NCBI GenBank assembly: GCA_032158295.1 | Contig: CM063255.1 | Span: forward strand, 16,768,094-16,832,093 | DNA from: Pycnopodia helianthoides | Lineage: Eukaryota > Echinodermata > Asteroidea > Forcipulatida > Asteriidae | DNA: 64,000 bases | Reading direction: 5' to 3' | Part shown: positions 10,840-22,424 of the stretch, piece after piece | How the letters are laid out: every line of letters starts with the position of its first letter | Position numbering within the stretch: the first letter of the stretch is position 1 | Made by a program: the position numbers and the translations under genes | Notes under the pieces: model-generated | Database searches by the model: none | What the model was told of the DNA's origin: nothing | What the model saw: the letters and a program-made list of their open reading frames with translations, nothing else

Positions 10840-13800
10840 CAGGTGGAAAAAATATTGTGAAGATGTGTTTGACAGAGCTGTCATTAATATATATATAATT
10901 TGTTTACTATATATATAAAACTAGAAGGGTAAAGTGCTCTCCTTGTGATCAAAACTGGAACTTTGTCCATGCAGGAAGAATAATCCGTAATTGGAATAAA
11001 AGTTATGCATGAAACATTTCTCAGATTAACATTTCTTTGAATGTCTTTCTCTAAAATGAGAATCGTTTCTCAATATGTTATACATTATCAACAGCTGCAT
11101 ATACATGTATAAAACTAGTAGGGGAAATGGCCTTAGCCTTCGATCCAAACCGGACTTTCATCAGAGGCATAAACAAGCAAAAAACTAAAACATATCCATT
11201 TATAGCAAAAAAGGAGCAAAGAATTATGGGAAGGCATCCAGAAAAAAGCGGGAAAATCATAGCCAATCAAAGTTAATAGTTTACAAACAATGGGGTAGCT
11301 AAGAACAAATCAAAGTAAATGACTTAAAAGTAGTTGAAGCTGTGCTTACAAATAAAAATGGTGCCAAACTTCTGTGGGCCAACCAATATTATAGTTATAA
11401 TGCTCTCAGGTGAATTGGATCAATCTTCCATCTTAAAGTGCCAGTTTCTGATTATTGTGTAAAATGTATCCCTTGTTAATGTTACTTTAAGGCAGGGTAT
11501 ACTTTTGGTAAGTGTCAAAGACAGTATCCTCTCTTGGTGTATCCCAACATATGCATTTGATAACAAACCTGTGAAAATTTGGGCTAAATCGATCATCGAA
11601 GTTGCAGGAACATAATGACAGACAAAACACCCTAGAATGGTGTGCTTTCAGATACCTGAAGCCCTTCTCAGATTTAAATTTTGTTGTAAAAATGTCCTCT
11701 TTCTCTAAAACTGCGTCACTTGCGGCTATGTATAGACGTTTCTATTGCAACATCACAGCCAAAGTTTTTGCCAACCAAGGTCGGGAAAACTATGGAAAGC
11801 CATAAATGCGAAGCAACAACAGATTGCCACAGTTTGTAACAATGTACACAAATTTATAAAAATAGTGTTGAATTTGTTGGAAACAAGGCAACCAATGTGG
11901 GATGTATTTTTTATTTTATTTTTTATTTTGTTAATGTTGACATTAACTCCCAAAATGGCGCAACGAAAATTATTGTGATAAAGACACCAGGTGAATTGGG
12001 TTTATACCTAAAGGCAAAAAATACCTTTGGTTTTTGGAACCGTTTGATTGTTTTAATCCTATATAAATGTAGATATATACTGTGGGGACTCAGAAGTGAA
12101 GCTTTTTATAGAGAGTGTTCCTTTAATCTAGTTGCGGGAGTTTAGTCACAAATCCACCTGATTGAACTCATACAGCTTAAAGTAGTGCATGTTCATTGTT
12201 TTAATCAACACCTTATAACTACTGTTGCTTATTATTGTGTAATTGTTTATTATGTAATTATAGTGGGTTTACGTCATTAACCACATTAAGTTTCTTTTAT
12301 GGATATAAAATTATTATTATTCTATTCAATCATCGCACCTGGCGCATTGATATCTCAAGGGGCATTTTAAGTGGTCAGTCCACTATAGGCCATAGCGTGA
12401 ACTTGAAAGGCACTTGGCCGTAGAAGTTCGAGGATGCCGGTTTACAATTTATTTTAACGTGTGTATCTCCCTCCTTGATAGGGGAATTGTGCCAAGAATC
12501 TCGTTGAGTTGTTTATGTGCAGGGTGTTGGTACTAATTATTAGGTTAGCTTGAGTCTTACTATTGATAAACAGACAGTTATTTAAGAGTAATGAAAACTA
12601 TTTAAGTGAATGGTCAGAGTTTGGTAATTGCAGTAGTGTGTACTTTCTTTCAGTGTTGGCCTTAGGGGCGATGTGCCACTACTGATGTGCTAGTTTCGTT
12701 TCACTCACTACCTTGGTGTTGGGTGAGTTTTCAATCAAAGTTCTAAGTTTCTAAATCAAATTTTCATAACAGAATACTGTCTGAGTTTATTTCAAGTTAT
12801 CCAAGTGTGATTATAAAAAGCAACGTTTATGGAGATGGAGGAATAAAGAATGAGAGCTCCTTTTATTGAATGATTGTGTCATCGGAGTTAATTGTCCCCT
12901 TGCCGATGGAGTAATCCGTCAACCCAGTGATGACTGCTACCCGTGATCACTACCCAAGGGTTTCGCCCCTCGCGTGAATCCCTACAATACAATAAAACTA
13001 ACCTGTGAAAATATCATTTCAAAAGGTGGTAGTGTTTTTGAGATATTGCCGAAAATCCGGAGCAGTTATGTCCACGCAGGAAGAATAATCCACAATTTGA
13101 GTACACAATCTGAGAAACGTTTCTGACAGCAATGCTTTTCGGATACAATTTTTGTGGGGATAAAAACTGATATATGTTTTCCATAACCACATTACTCCGA
13201 AGTAAAATGATTCTAAAAACGCTTTATACTATCGAAAGCTGCTGTACTTCTAACCAATTGCCATTAATTTTAAGAGTGATTACAAAGCGTATACCTTCCC
13301 TTTATTTTAGAGACAGACAGTCTCATATTTATAGTCTAAGTACATGTACATTTACCTGTTATCTTTATAAATTGACCTTTTAAGATTTGTTAGTGCAAGT
13401 ACAAACTCATTTTTAGTAAAGTTACATCAAATAAGTTATGTAAATATGAAGATAATAAAACACATTTAAACAGAGCTTGTATGCATTATTTGAACTTCCA
13501 GTTTCGACAGGAAGCGAAGTCAAATTAGATGAGAATAATTACAAAGCACTTTTCATAAACTAATGAATTCTAGTTAAGTGTAATTTGAAAATCGATGAAT
13601 ACGTCATTGCTAATTCCTTATCTGAAAATTGAGATTTCAATATGTGCTCAGTTTTAAACTATTTTGTAGTTACAACAGGTTTTTAGGCGAAAAACTACAT
13701 TTAAAAACTTGTCACAAGAGGACACTATTTGGGATGATGACACCATTACTCTTATAGTTGGAAGGCCTAGGGTCCCTGTTCAAATTCCATTAAGTCTTCC

Positions 13801-14599
13801 CAAGTATTAACAATTAACAAATGAGTTTCCTTAAGTGTTGGAATATTTCAAGATTAATCTTTACATAAACTTATGCAGGAGAAATTGCATTTATGTATAT
13901 TCAAAACTTTTTTGTGTCATAATTGACATTCTCATTGCCCTATATCTTAAGTTCCGGTCGTATTATTAAGACGAAACTTTACAGTTGTCTTTACATTCAC
14001 ATAGATTGGTTTCATTTTAAATTAGACCGAATTAGTGAAATAGTACTAATTTTGACCTGTAGTAATTTTCCATGTTGACATAGTGACAACATCATTAATC
14101 TTATTTTCAATGTTTGTTTTTCAAAACGATATTTCATCAACTGAAACCATGTTCAAATTCACTACAACTTTGGCTTCAGATCTCAAAATGAGGCTGGGGA
14201 ATATTTGTTTACTTCAACTTTTGATTTTATCCGGAAGACAAGGTCAAATTGGGATCAATTCCATGTAGCTTTTGTCAATATGTTAAAGACCTTTCATATG
14301 ACAATGGATTTCATGAAAATAGCTTATGCACTTCTGGAGTTATGATTTTTGGAAATAATCAACTTTGATTTAATTTAATCTGACATCTAATGATGTCATC
14401 ATGGTGTCACAACCTCTACCGAAACTTAAAGTTATAGTCTAACTGCCTGTCAAGTTTGAAATTGTTGCAATATTCGAAACTCTGTGTTTGCTTACGAACA
14501 AAGTTTGCTGAGAAGAAGATTGGAAGAAAAACTATTTTAAAAAGTTAAATTAAAAAAGAACCAAACAAAACAATTACGGTAAGAAGTAGAAAAGCAAAT

Positions 14600-14765
14600 C
14601 TTGCCGTATAGCCAGGGATCACACCCAAGTTTATGGTACAACCTAGGAAGTGGCAGCAGGGAATGCAACTTTTATTTTAAATGTCAAGTAATGAACCACA
14701 AGGGAAACTGACTGGGTAAATTTTAAATAATTCTGGGTTGAACATTACAGGCCTGGAATTTCATC
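14600..14765 (+). repeat. SINE-like repeat fragment
   Basis: It shares GCCAGGGATCACACCCAAG and a CAAGTAATGAACCACAAGGG phrase with copies at 16085-16345, 21850-22330 and 60205-60600. Confidence 0.5.
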
Positions 14766-16084
14766 TTTGAGAGGGCAAGGCCAATTTCATTTGGCAAAGG
14801 GCATTTCCATTAGAAAATCTTAAAGTCTATGGGAAGCTTTTTAAGGGGCACCGAGGCCAAAACCAGGGGGCAACAGAGGCCGTGTAATTCCAGGCTTCTC
14901 CCAGAACTGAAATGTGCTCTATAAGAACGTCATATTATTATTGTTATTATTATATCAGACACAGTGTTAAATTACCGCTAGACACAATCTTACATAGTGG
15001 AAAACCCAACTGGCATCTACATGTATATCATTTATGGACGCAAAAAGAAAAAAAAAACACAAATTTCATACCATCGCAATCTGGTAAATAAATTATACAA
15101 TGGTGCTGTTCATTTTAGTGACACTCCATACTGTTGACTTGATTTGCGTAAAACTATAAATATAGTTAAATTACAATTTCTATTTGTAGGGTTTGAGTCT
15201 TGATAAATAACGAGTGTCATTTTGACCTGGGTATTTAGATAAATAAAGAGACTGGAAGACCCAGCATGACTTTTTTGTCAGTGATTGGAACTGGGTAGTG
15301 TGATAACAAAGTTTTTTTTCTTCTAGGGTTTGGGACAGTTGACATCCCTCTTGTTGGTGGAATATCCCCTACACGTTGTTACACATTTGCTTTGTATTTG
15401 TAGCCACCCCACTGTGGTTTGTGGTTTTATGACTGTAAATACTTGATTACAGCATTCTATCTTTAATCCTTTAAAGTGTGTTGACAACTGCTCCTTAAAC
15501 AGATGGGCTCATGGTTCCATTTGGAATCGGTAGAGCTTTTGAGGAAAATAAATGTAAATGCACAACAGTTTTTTAATATTATTTTTTTTTCTTCAGAATC
15601 TCAAAGGCAATAATGCAATCATCAGTTGCAACATTTTGAAAGAATTGGTGGTTCTCATGTCTTATTGATTTGTGTCAAAACGGCTTGGTATGATGCTTCA
15701 TGGGTTGTCTGTAGACTGACCCGTGAGGCATTGTGCTAGGAAATTAAAACCAAACAGAAATGATCTCGAAAATCAAAAGGAAATTCAGAAAAAAAGGAGA
15801 AGTAATATAAAAATTCACTTACACGGAACTAACATAACCCAGAATGCATGACAGATTCTTGAAGACTGCTGAGAGCTGAGAAGAGTACAGATGGAAGAGA
15901 AATGCTTCAAAGTCAAGTCCTTGTCAGCAAGTCTGAAATAGAGAAAAATTTCAAGATTTTATTAATCTTATTTCATACTACAATGCTTCCGAAGACCACA
16001 ATTTTTTTTTTACAATTTTAAGCGAAATGCAACACTATTGTACTTAGAAGACACTAAAAAAGAAACTTCAACTTATTTTCAATG

Positions 16085-16345
16085 ATGTTTATCAAACTAT
16101 TTGTCAAGCAATAAACCACGAGGGAAACTGACTAGGTAAATTTATAATTATTTGGGGTTGAAAAAAGAAATATTGACTAGGGCGAGATTTGAACGAATGA
16201 CCTCCGGATTAACTAGACAGTGCTCTACCAACTGAGCTACAAATGTATCTAGCCCTTCATTTGTACGTTGGCGGTCTCCCTTTTTGTCAATATCTTTCTT
16301 TGAGGAGGGGGGTGCCAGTCAGAAGCCATGCAACCATTAACAAGG
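16085..16345 (-). repeat. tRNA-derived SINE copy
   Basis: On the minus strand it contains TAGCTCAGTTGGTAGAGCAC (A box) and GTTCAAATCTCGCCCTAGTC (B box side), as in the copy at 60424-60497. Confidence 0.6.
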
Positions 16346-16908
16346 CTAGAATTTTTTGGGGAAAACCCACAAGACTGTAGGGCTTGTAGCTCAGAATATT
16401 TACTGGACCGGAATTTTGAGTACAAGACCAGAATTGAAGTGAGAAGAAAAAATGCCAACACAGGTTAATAATTGAACTGTTTGAATCTGAAAAAGCGCTA
16501 GGAGAAGATTTATCTCATTTGTATATTAGGGCTAACTAGTCTTCGATAATCAACAGAATTGTATTTATCAGACTGAAAGTCAACCTTTGAACACAAACAC
16601 AAGACCACCGGACTTGTCCGGAAATGAGTTTACTGGCCCAATGCTAAAAATCACTGGCCTCTGGCCTACGGTCCAGTGTCAAATTCGAGCCCTGATTAAC
16701 TGACAGACATTTGAAAAACAAGACCTCAGGCATTGGGATCTTTACCCAACAGGAAACCACAAAATCTTGGATGGGAATTCTATGCCAATGACAAAACCCC
16801 CCAAATGCATACCTAATTCTCACAACATGAATTAGCAAGGGGAATTTCCTCAATGACCTTTCATGTACTCCAACAATGGATTTCAGTACATCACTTCATA
16901 TTTTCTCA

Positions 16909-17197
16909 ACAAAAACTCACAAAATGTTCAGCAGTGAAAGAAGTCAGACGTGTTCAATAAAAAGAGGTTTCCAAACTTTTAGTTTTCATTCAATCTGTGA
17001 AGGTAAGCACATTAATTAAGCCTGTATCAACTAAACCCACCCCCTTAACCTTAACAAAAACTCACAAAATGTTCAGCAGTGAAATAAGTCAGACGTGTTC
17101 AATAAAAAAAGGTTTCCAAACTTCTTAGTTTTCATTCAATCTGTGAAGGTAAGCACATTAATTAAGCCTGTATCAACTAAACCCACCCCCTTAACCG
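16909..17197 (+). repeat. 145-bp tandem duplication, two copies
   Basis: AACAAAAACTCACAAAATG recurs with an offset of 145 bases, and both copies end in CCCACCCCCTTAACC. The copies differ at only a few positions, so the duplication is recent. Confidence 0.85.
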
Positions 17198-17869
17198 AAA
17201 TGTTACTTTGACACAAAATCATTTGAATCATTTTAACCGCTACAACTCCCTTGAGTACATTTCTAAGATCCGTCATCACTCTAAAAAAATCCTATCTGTT
17301 AACTCAACCTGTTAACTGGGCCTTGTTGGACTCTAATTATGGTGATACTTTTTATTCTTAATGACAATGAGCCGAATACCTGTTTTTGTTTAAAAAAATA
17401 TTTTTTTGAAATAACTTTAATATCTTTCCCTTTACAAGCTACAGCTTCTTGTGTATAGCCTTCTTTTGCTATAATTTTCTTTTATTTTCAGGATTATTCT
17501 GTGCTTGTAAAATATGGAAGTAAAGGCTTCTTAAATGAAGAAAAAAAATCATCAGTTCTTTAAAACTGTGGTCCACTTCATACAGCCGCTTGACAGAAAG
17601 CAAACCTTTCTACATTTCTAGCAGAAAAAAATTGCTAAAGCACAAGCGTATTTCATAGGACAGCAAGAAAATTAGGCCACCAGCTTCTTGCACATTCACC
17701 GTGGATTTGCATAATCATGTGATTCATTTGCTTACAGTAAGCGTGGGAAGGTAAGCATGCCTTTTCATGTACTTATGGAAATGGAAAATGCACAGTAAAC
17801 ACAAAGTTGGCTGTTAAGCAGCTCTATGAAATTGGATGTAGTTGGACAAGCTAGCAAAAAGAAACATAT

Positions 17870-18090
17870 ATCCATGATTATGAATGTACACACTCGTCCT
17901 AAAAGAAACATGTACGGTTTCCAAAAAATTCCCCCCTGATTCAATATGTAGCGGCCTGTTTAGCAATCAGACACTCATAAAAAGAACCTTTCAAAAACCT
18001 AAAATAACAACAAACGGTGTTCACTTGGGATTTACCCCCAAAATTACACAAGAGGACCTCTGTTACCAAATAACCTTGCAGCGTAATGTC
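17870..18090 (+). repeat. Left part of the duplicated ZU5 unit
   Basis: Resembles bases 150-440 over about 220 bases (ATGATTATGA.TGTACACA and AATATGTAG are shared). It places the left edge of unit 2 near 17.87 kb. Confidence 0.5.
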
Positions 18091-20785
18091 TACAGAATTC
18101 CAACAAAAAAGCAAGTGAAACTTTTTTTTGCATGTTTATTTTTTAGGTCTAAAATGAAAACCTCAAAGTAAACATGAGCAAAAAAGTGCTAAAAATGCCC
18201 AATTTAAAAGGAAAGCTTAAAATTCTAATTTAAGGTTTACTACTTGATATTCAAATTTATCTCATTATTAAGTTGCTGCAATCTGAAAGGTTTCCTTTTA
18301 ACGAACATGATACTGTTTCAACTTATTCTTGGAGAAAGACTCTGCAAGGGTCTAATGGGGAGCCATAAAAAAATTGTTGCATTTATACCGTAGGTCATTT
18401 TGGTTGTTAAGCAGCTTGAACAGCTATTTCTATTTTCTTCAAATGTTTCCATCAAACAATACCTTGCACGAGGAGGCTAAATAACGTTCAGCAAACTGCT
18501 GCCAGACTCATCACATACAAATGCAAGTTAGACTCTACCCCGAAACCTCTTTTTCCTGAACACGTCTGACCATTTGTAATTAGGTGTTTGGGCATAGCCT
18601 GGAACATCTTTTTTCTCATTCCTTATTTTATCTTTTTTTTGTCTTTAAGTGGTCAAGCCTGGCCCCTAACACCTCTTGATTTTTGTTTGGTTATTTTTTT
18701 CTTTTTTTGCCGGAACATCTCTTGTTTTTGTTCGTTTTTGTATGTGTTCAGGCACTCTTTCCGGAACACCTTTTTGGGGGGTTCATTTTAGATTGCTGAA
18801 AACCTGTCGCAAGTTCAAAACAGAGTACAACCTAACACATACTTAAATTCCAGAGAAAGACAATAGTAATAACATCATGATGATGTCATTGGTTCTTATA
18901 CTATGCTTATATAATTGACTCATTGTAAATTTGTGTGTAGCCAGCCTCATGTTGCCCTTCACACAAGTGACTGTGCTGTGCTATACTTTTTGTATTGTAT
19001 TGATTGGAGGATTCAAATCAGTACAGAAGATTATTTCATAAGTTTGACATAATATGGATTCTGCTTTTGGTGTATTTTGGTGGATGCTCATTCGTTTTTG
19101 GATAGAGGACTGGCCTCCTTCCAGTGTCTCTACATTAAAAACCCGAAACATGGTCCAAAGTATCACAAGGTTATAAAAAATACTAAATGTGACATGTTTA
19201 CAAAAAAACCTTCAAGTATTACAAAGACAATCGCAAACGAATAAAATCCGGACCATCGAGACATATTAGGTTCAATTGTCTGAAGAGTTTCAAGGCTCAA
19301 TTCAGTTTCAATCTTGAGTTATGGTGCAGAGAAGAGCTGAGGGGAAGGAGAAGATAAGACCCCCCCCCCAAAAAAAAAAACCACCAAAACAAGGGGTGTT
19401 TACTTCGTTGTACAAAAACCTTTAAAAAATATATTCTTTGCAAACAGCTTCACAAAAATCTCACAGTCACACAACAATAGTGTTGGAATGTATTCATATC
19501 TGAAATGTCGTAACTCAATCTGGAAAACCCCAGCTTAAAAAGCAAAAAATATCTTTTTATGATTTGCTTGAACGCATCTTTTCATGTGTTTAAAAATAGC
19601 CTTCCTATGTTTTTTTTTCACTTTGCTTTTGCTTTTTGAGTGACGAAGTACGAATTTTTGTGAGTATGGTCTTAGCTATTGATTCATTTATCGTGTTTTA
19701 TTTTACCACAAAACCAGTTTCTGATAAGGACTCTATACTCAGTGCTGCCTGAATCCTACAAAAAGCAAATCAACGGGTAAGTTGGGTGGGGTTACACAGA
19801 GCTAGAGCAGACGTAACAGTACTAAACTTCAGCATTTTTCCTTAACAATGGTCCGCTGTCCAAATGCCAGTTTAAACACCTGAGGACCAGCCAAAATTCA
19901 CTCCAAGCGGTCCGGCTGGCTAGTTCAGTTTTGAAAAACATCCCTGTTTCATATGCAATACGGACTTGTGAAGAAGCTGGAATGGCGAGCTAACTGGTCC
20001 TGCTGGCTAGTCACCAGACTTAAGGGCAAATCCTGTACAACACTAGACAATCAAACATGCCCGGTGAAAAGAGGCCAGTCTGTAATTTGCCATGGGTTCT
20101 TGTAGTAACAGGTGTAACGGATTCTGCCACTAGAGTATACTCGTAGAGAATGAAAGGGCTTTGTATTGTTAATTGAATACACTGGCATCACTGAGGACAT
20201 GGTGAGAACATACATCCTTAGAATCTGTATGTTCAAATTTCTTTTTTTTTTGAGTACCTATTTGGTATGGGCGCATGCGCACCGCACTTGGCAAACTGGG
20301 AACGCCCTACAAATCTATGAACGGCAGTCAACGTGTTAACCCTTGGATGTAAGCGGCAGCTGATTATTGGCCGTGGTATGCTGGAATCTCGGACTTACCT
20401 CCCATTGGCTGAACATAATGAAAAACAATGGTGGCAGCCTTATGATCTCTCGTAGTCCTTGTTTGTCCAACAAATGGACAAAGGTCTGGAATTGAAGAGA
20501 ACACAATAACCTGGAAAAGGGAGATTTTGAGCATGAATTCCAGTACTTTGTCCCTTTTTGCATGGGGGAATTGAAAGAAGCATGGTGAGTGCATGCCTGC
20601 TGCACTATGAAATGTGCGGGCTTGTTAACAGGTCACTGTTGAGCTCATAAAAAAAAAAATTCCAGTGTGTAAACAGAATCGTGTTAATTAGTATCTGTTT
20701 TCTAGTTCCAGAAAGTTAACTGGTTGAGGAGGTGTATATCTACATGGAGAGTTCATTCTGATATCTATTTTTATTTTGTTTTAAT
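18091..20785. other. No gene seen; intron or intergenic repeats
   Basis: It contains a Penelope-like end resembling those at 55240 and 61690 (about 18320-18450), a copy of the 37-kb repeat (19255-19390), and a repeat at 19834-20045 shared with 52360-52575. Confidence 0.55.
19834..20045. repeat. Dispersed repeat shared with 52360-52575
   Basis: Shared phrases include AACACCTGAGGACCAG, CTGGCTAGTTCAGT and GCTAACTGGTCCTGCTGGC. Confidence 0.7.
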
Positions 20786-21334
20786 GCAGGAGTATTCCAT
20801 CCTGAAATCAGAGTCACATTTGGCAAAGGACACTTCTAACAACAATGCCTTTAAATATACCCCTCTTACAAAGCAAACTTTGGCACAGCAAACATCCAAT
20901 CAAAACTGAAACGTCATCCGAAGATGATAAGCCAAATCAACCAAGATGAGCCTAGGTACCAAGATGAACCTAGGCATCGTAATGTGCCTGAAAACCATGA
21001 AGAGCCTGAATACGCAGAAGTAGGCCAAGTAGGCCAAATAGGCCAAATCAAGGACACCAGTCAATATGAGGTCACCATAACAAACAAATCAAAAAAGGCT
21101 GTGAAACCATCGAGTACCAATAAAGATGCATTTACAAAAGAGGATCAAAAACTATCAAAATCTATAAGTTAAAGCCAGAAGACGGTGCCTGTGATGTGAA
21201 AAGTCAACCAAGAATCTATGAAAATACGAGGCAACCTCTTATTACTGTCGTGACATCCATCAAAAAGGCAACAAGTACACTCCTGCTGGGCAGCCAAGAG
21301 TTCCATTGGTCAGTAGCTTAAAACTGTAACAAAG
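20786..21334 (+). pseudogene. Tail exon 2 (paralog of tail 1), with frame breaks
   Basis: After TTAATGCAG the frame reads EYSILKSESHLAKDTSNNN and stops at 20910. A second frame from 20924 (ATG) encodes 82 residues with PEYAEVGQ, and a third reads RIYENTRQPLITVV. A fourth shift gives the ending QPRVPLVSSLKL followed by TAA, matching the end of tail 1. Order and similarity to 2849-3271 support a former terminal exon broken by about three small indels. It also keeps the empty TTAA site that is occupied in unit 1. Confidence 0.55.
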
Positions 21335-21348
21335 AGGTTTTCAATATT

Positions 21349-21556
21349 GTTGCGTCAGTGCAAAAACATTGTATCTCAATTTTGCAAAAAAGGCGCATCT
21401 TGCACTAAAATGCTCCGAGCAAAAACATTGTATCTCTTGTTTTGTGTGTACATCTGGGCTATTTTAAGCGGGACACAACGTTTTGATAAATTCAAACGCG
21501 TGCGCAACGTAAGTGCTATTTTAGTAGATACAATGTTTTTGCACTGACACAACGAT
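21349..21556. mobile_element. Short MITE with about 28-bp inverted ends
   Basis: GTCAGTGCAAAAACATTGTA near 21354 is inverted as TACAATGTTTTTGCACTGAC ending near 21548. The flanks resume the similarity to unit 1 (GATACATTCTGTA against GTACATTCTGTAC near 6424), so this is an insertion in unit 2. Confidence 0.7.
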
Positions 21557-22424
21557 ACATTCTGTATGTCGTCTCCCTCACATGGCAAGAGGTTGACAAA
21601 GAAAACAAATGATTTTCCTAAACTTCCATTTTCTCAACAATTATCCTGTTGGTGGAAAAGTTAGACCACCATAACCATGCCCAAGTTACATAGTTTGTTT
21701 CTCATGAGAGTCAGAAGCACATAGGAAATGCAGTTTTAGGATTTACAAATATGGTCAGTAATAAACTGTAAAGTTTCGGAAATGCTTTTCCGATTGTAAA
21801 GATTTGAGGTCTCATTAGAATTGTCAATTTTGGTCAATACTACATGTATTATATTTTGGTGTGAACAAAGAAAAATTGACTAGCGAGGGAGTTGAAACTG
21901 TGCTCTCCAGATGAATGTGCCAGCGCTTACATGAGCTATCTAGCCCTAATGCTGGTAGTCTCTGTATTTTGCAAGTCAGAAGCCATTCATCCTGTGACTG
22001 CTGTACAACCAGGGACATAGTATTAGCCAGAGGGGTGTCTAGGTGTCTTTTGGACACCCTGTTTTATCTGTCATTTGCATGTAAATGTAATGTGAGTGAA
22101 ACAATTTGGACACAAAGTTTTTTAATTTCCAGCAAATTTGGACACCCTTTCAAATCCTAGCAAAAACCTTGACCAGGGATCACACCATGTTTACAATAAA
22201 ACTTTGGAAGTGGCAGGAGAGGAATCCCCTTAAGGGGATGCGACTTTTTATTTAAAATATCAAGTAATAAAACACAAGGGAAACTGACCCAGTAGATTTT
22301 AAAATAATTTCGGGTTTAACTAAGATAAATTGACTACAAACTGTAGAACGTGACTTCAACCTGCAAAAAAAATTGCACCAACTAAAAGTCTAACACATTT
22401 TCCCATCTTGTATTTAACCCGCAG
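21557..22424. other. Intron or spacer before the repeat exon, with SINE copy
   Basis: 21557-21690 resembles 6424-6530 of unit 1. About 21850-22330 is a SINE-like repeat (GACCAGGGATCACACC, AACACAAGGGAAACTGACCC). The acceptor TTTAACCCGCAG ends at 22424. Confidence 0.5.

Larger units (their letters stand above)
10840..17869. other. No gene seen; dispersed repeats
   Basis: Seven kilobases with only short frames. It holds MITE-like fragments (11487-11700 starting AAGGCAGGGTATACTTTTGG; 10960-11050; 13030-13180), a repeat of the 36-37 kb family (about 13950-14560), SINE pieces at 14600-14760 and 16085-16345, and a 145-bp tandem duplication near 16.9 kb. The stretch 12850-12990 is more GC-rich but shows no recognisable element. 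Confidence 0.6.

Noticed and set aside
12200..12990. Solo LTR
   Set aside because: The GC-rich end suggested one, but no target duplication or clear TG...CA ends could be found.
15840..15935. Minus-strand exon between CTATTTCAG and GTGTAAG
   Set aside because: Splice sites look fair, but the frame has no recognisable protein and no neighbouring exons.
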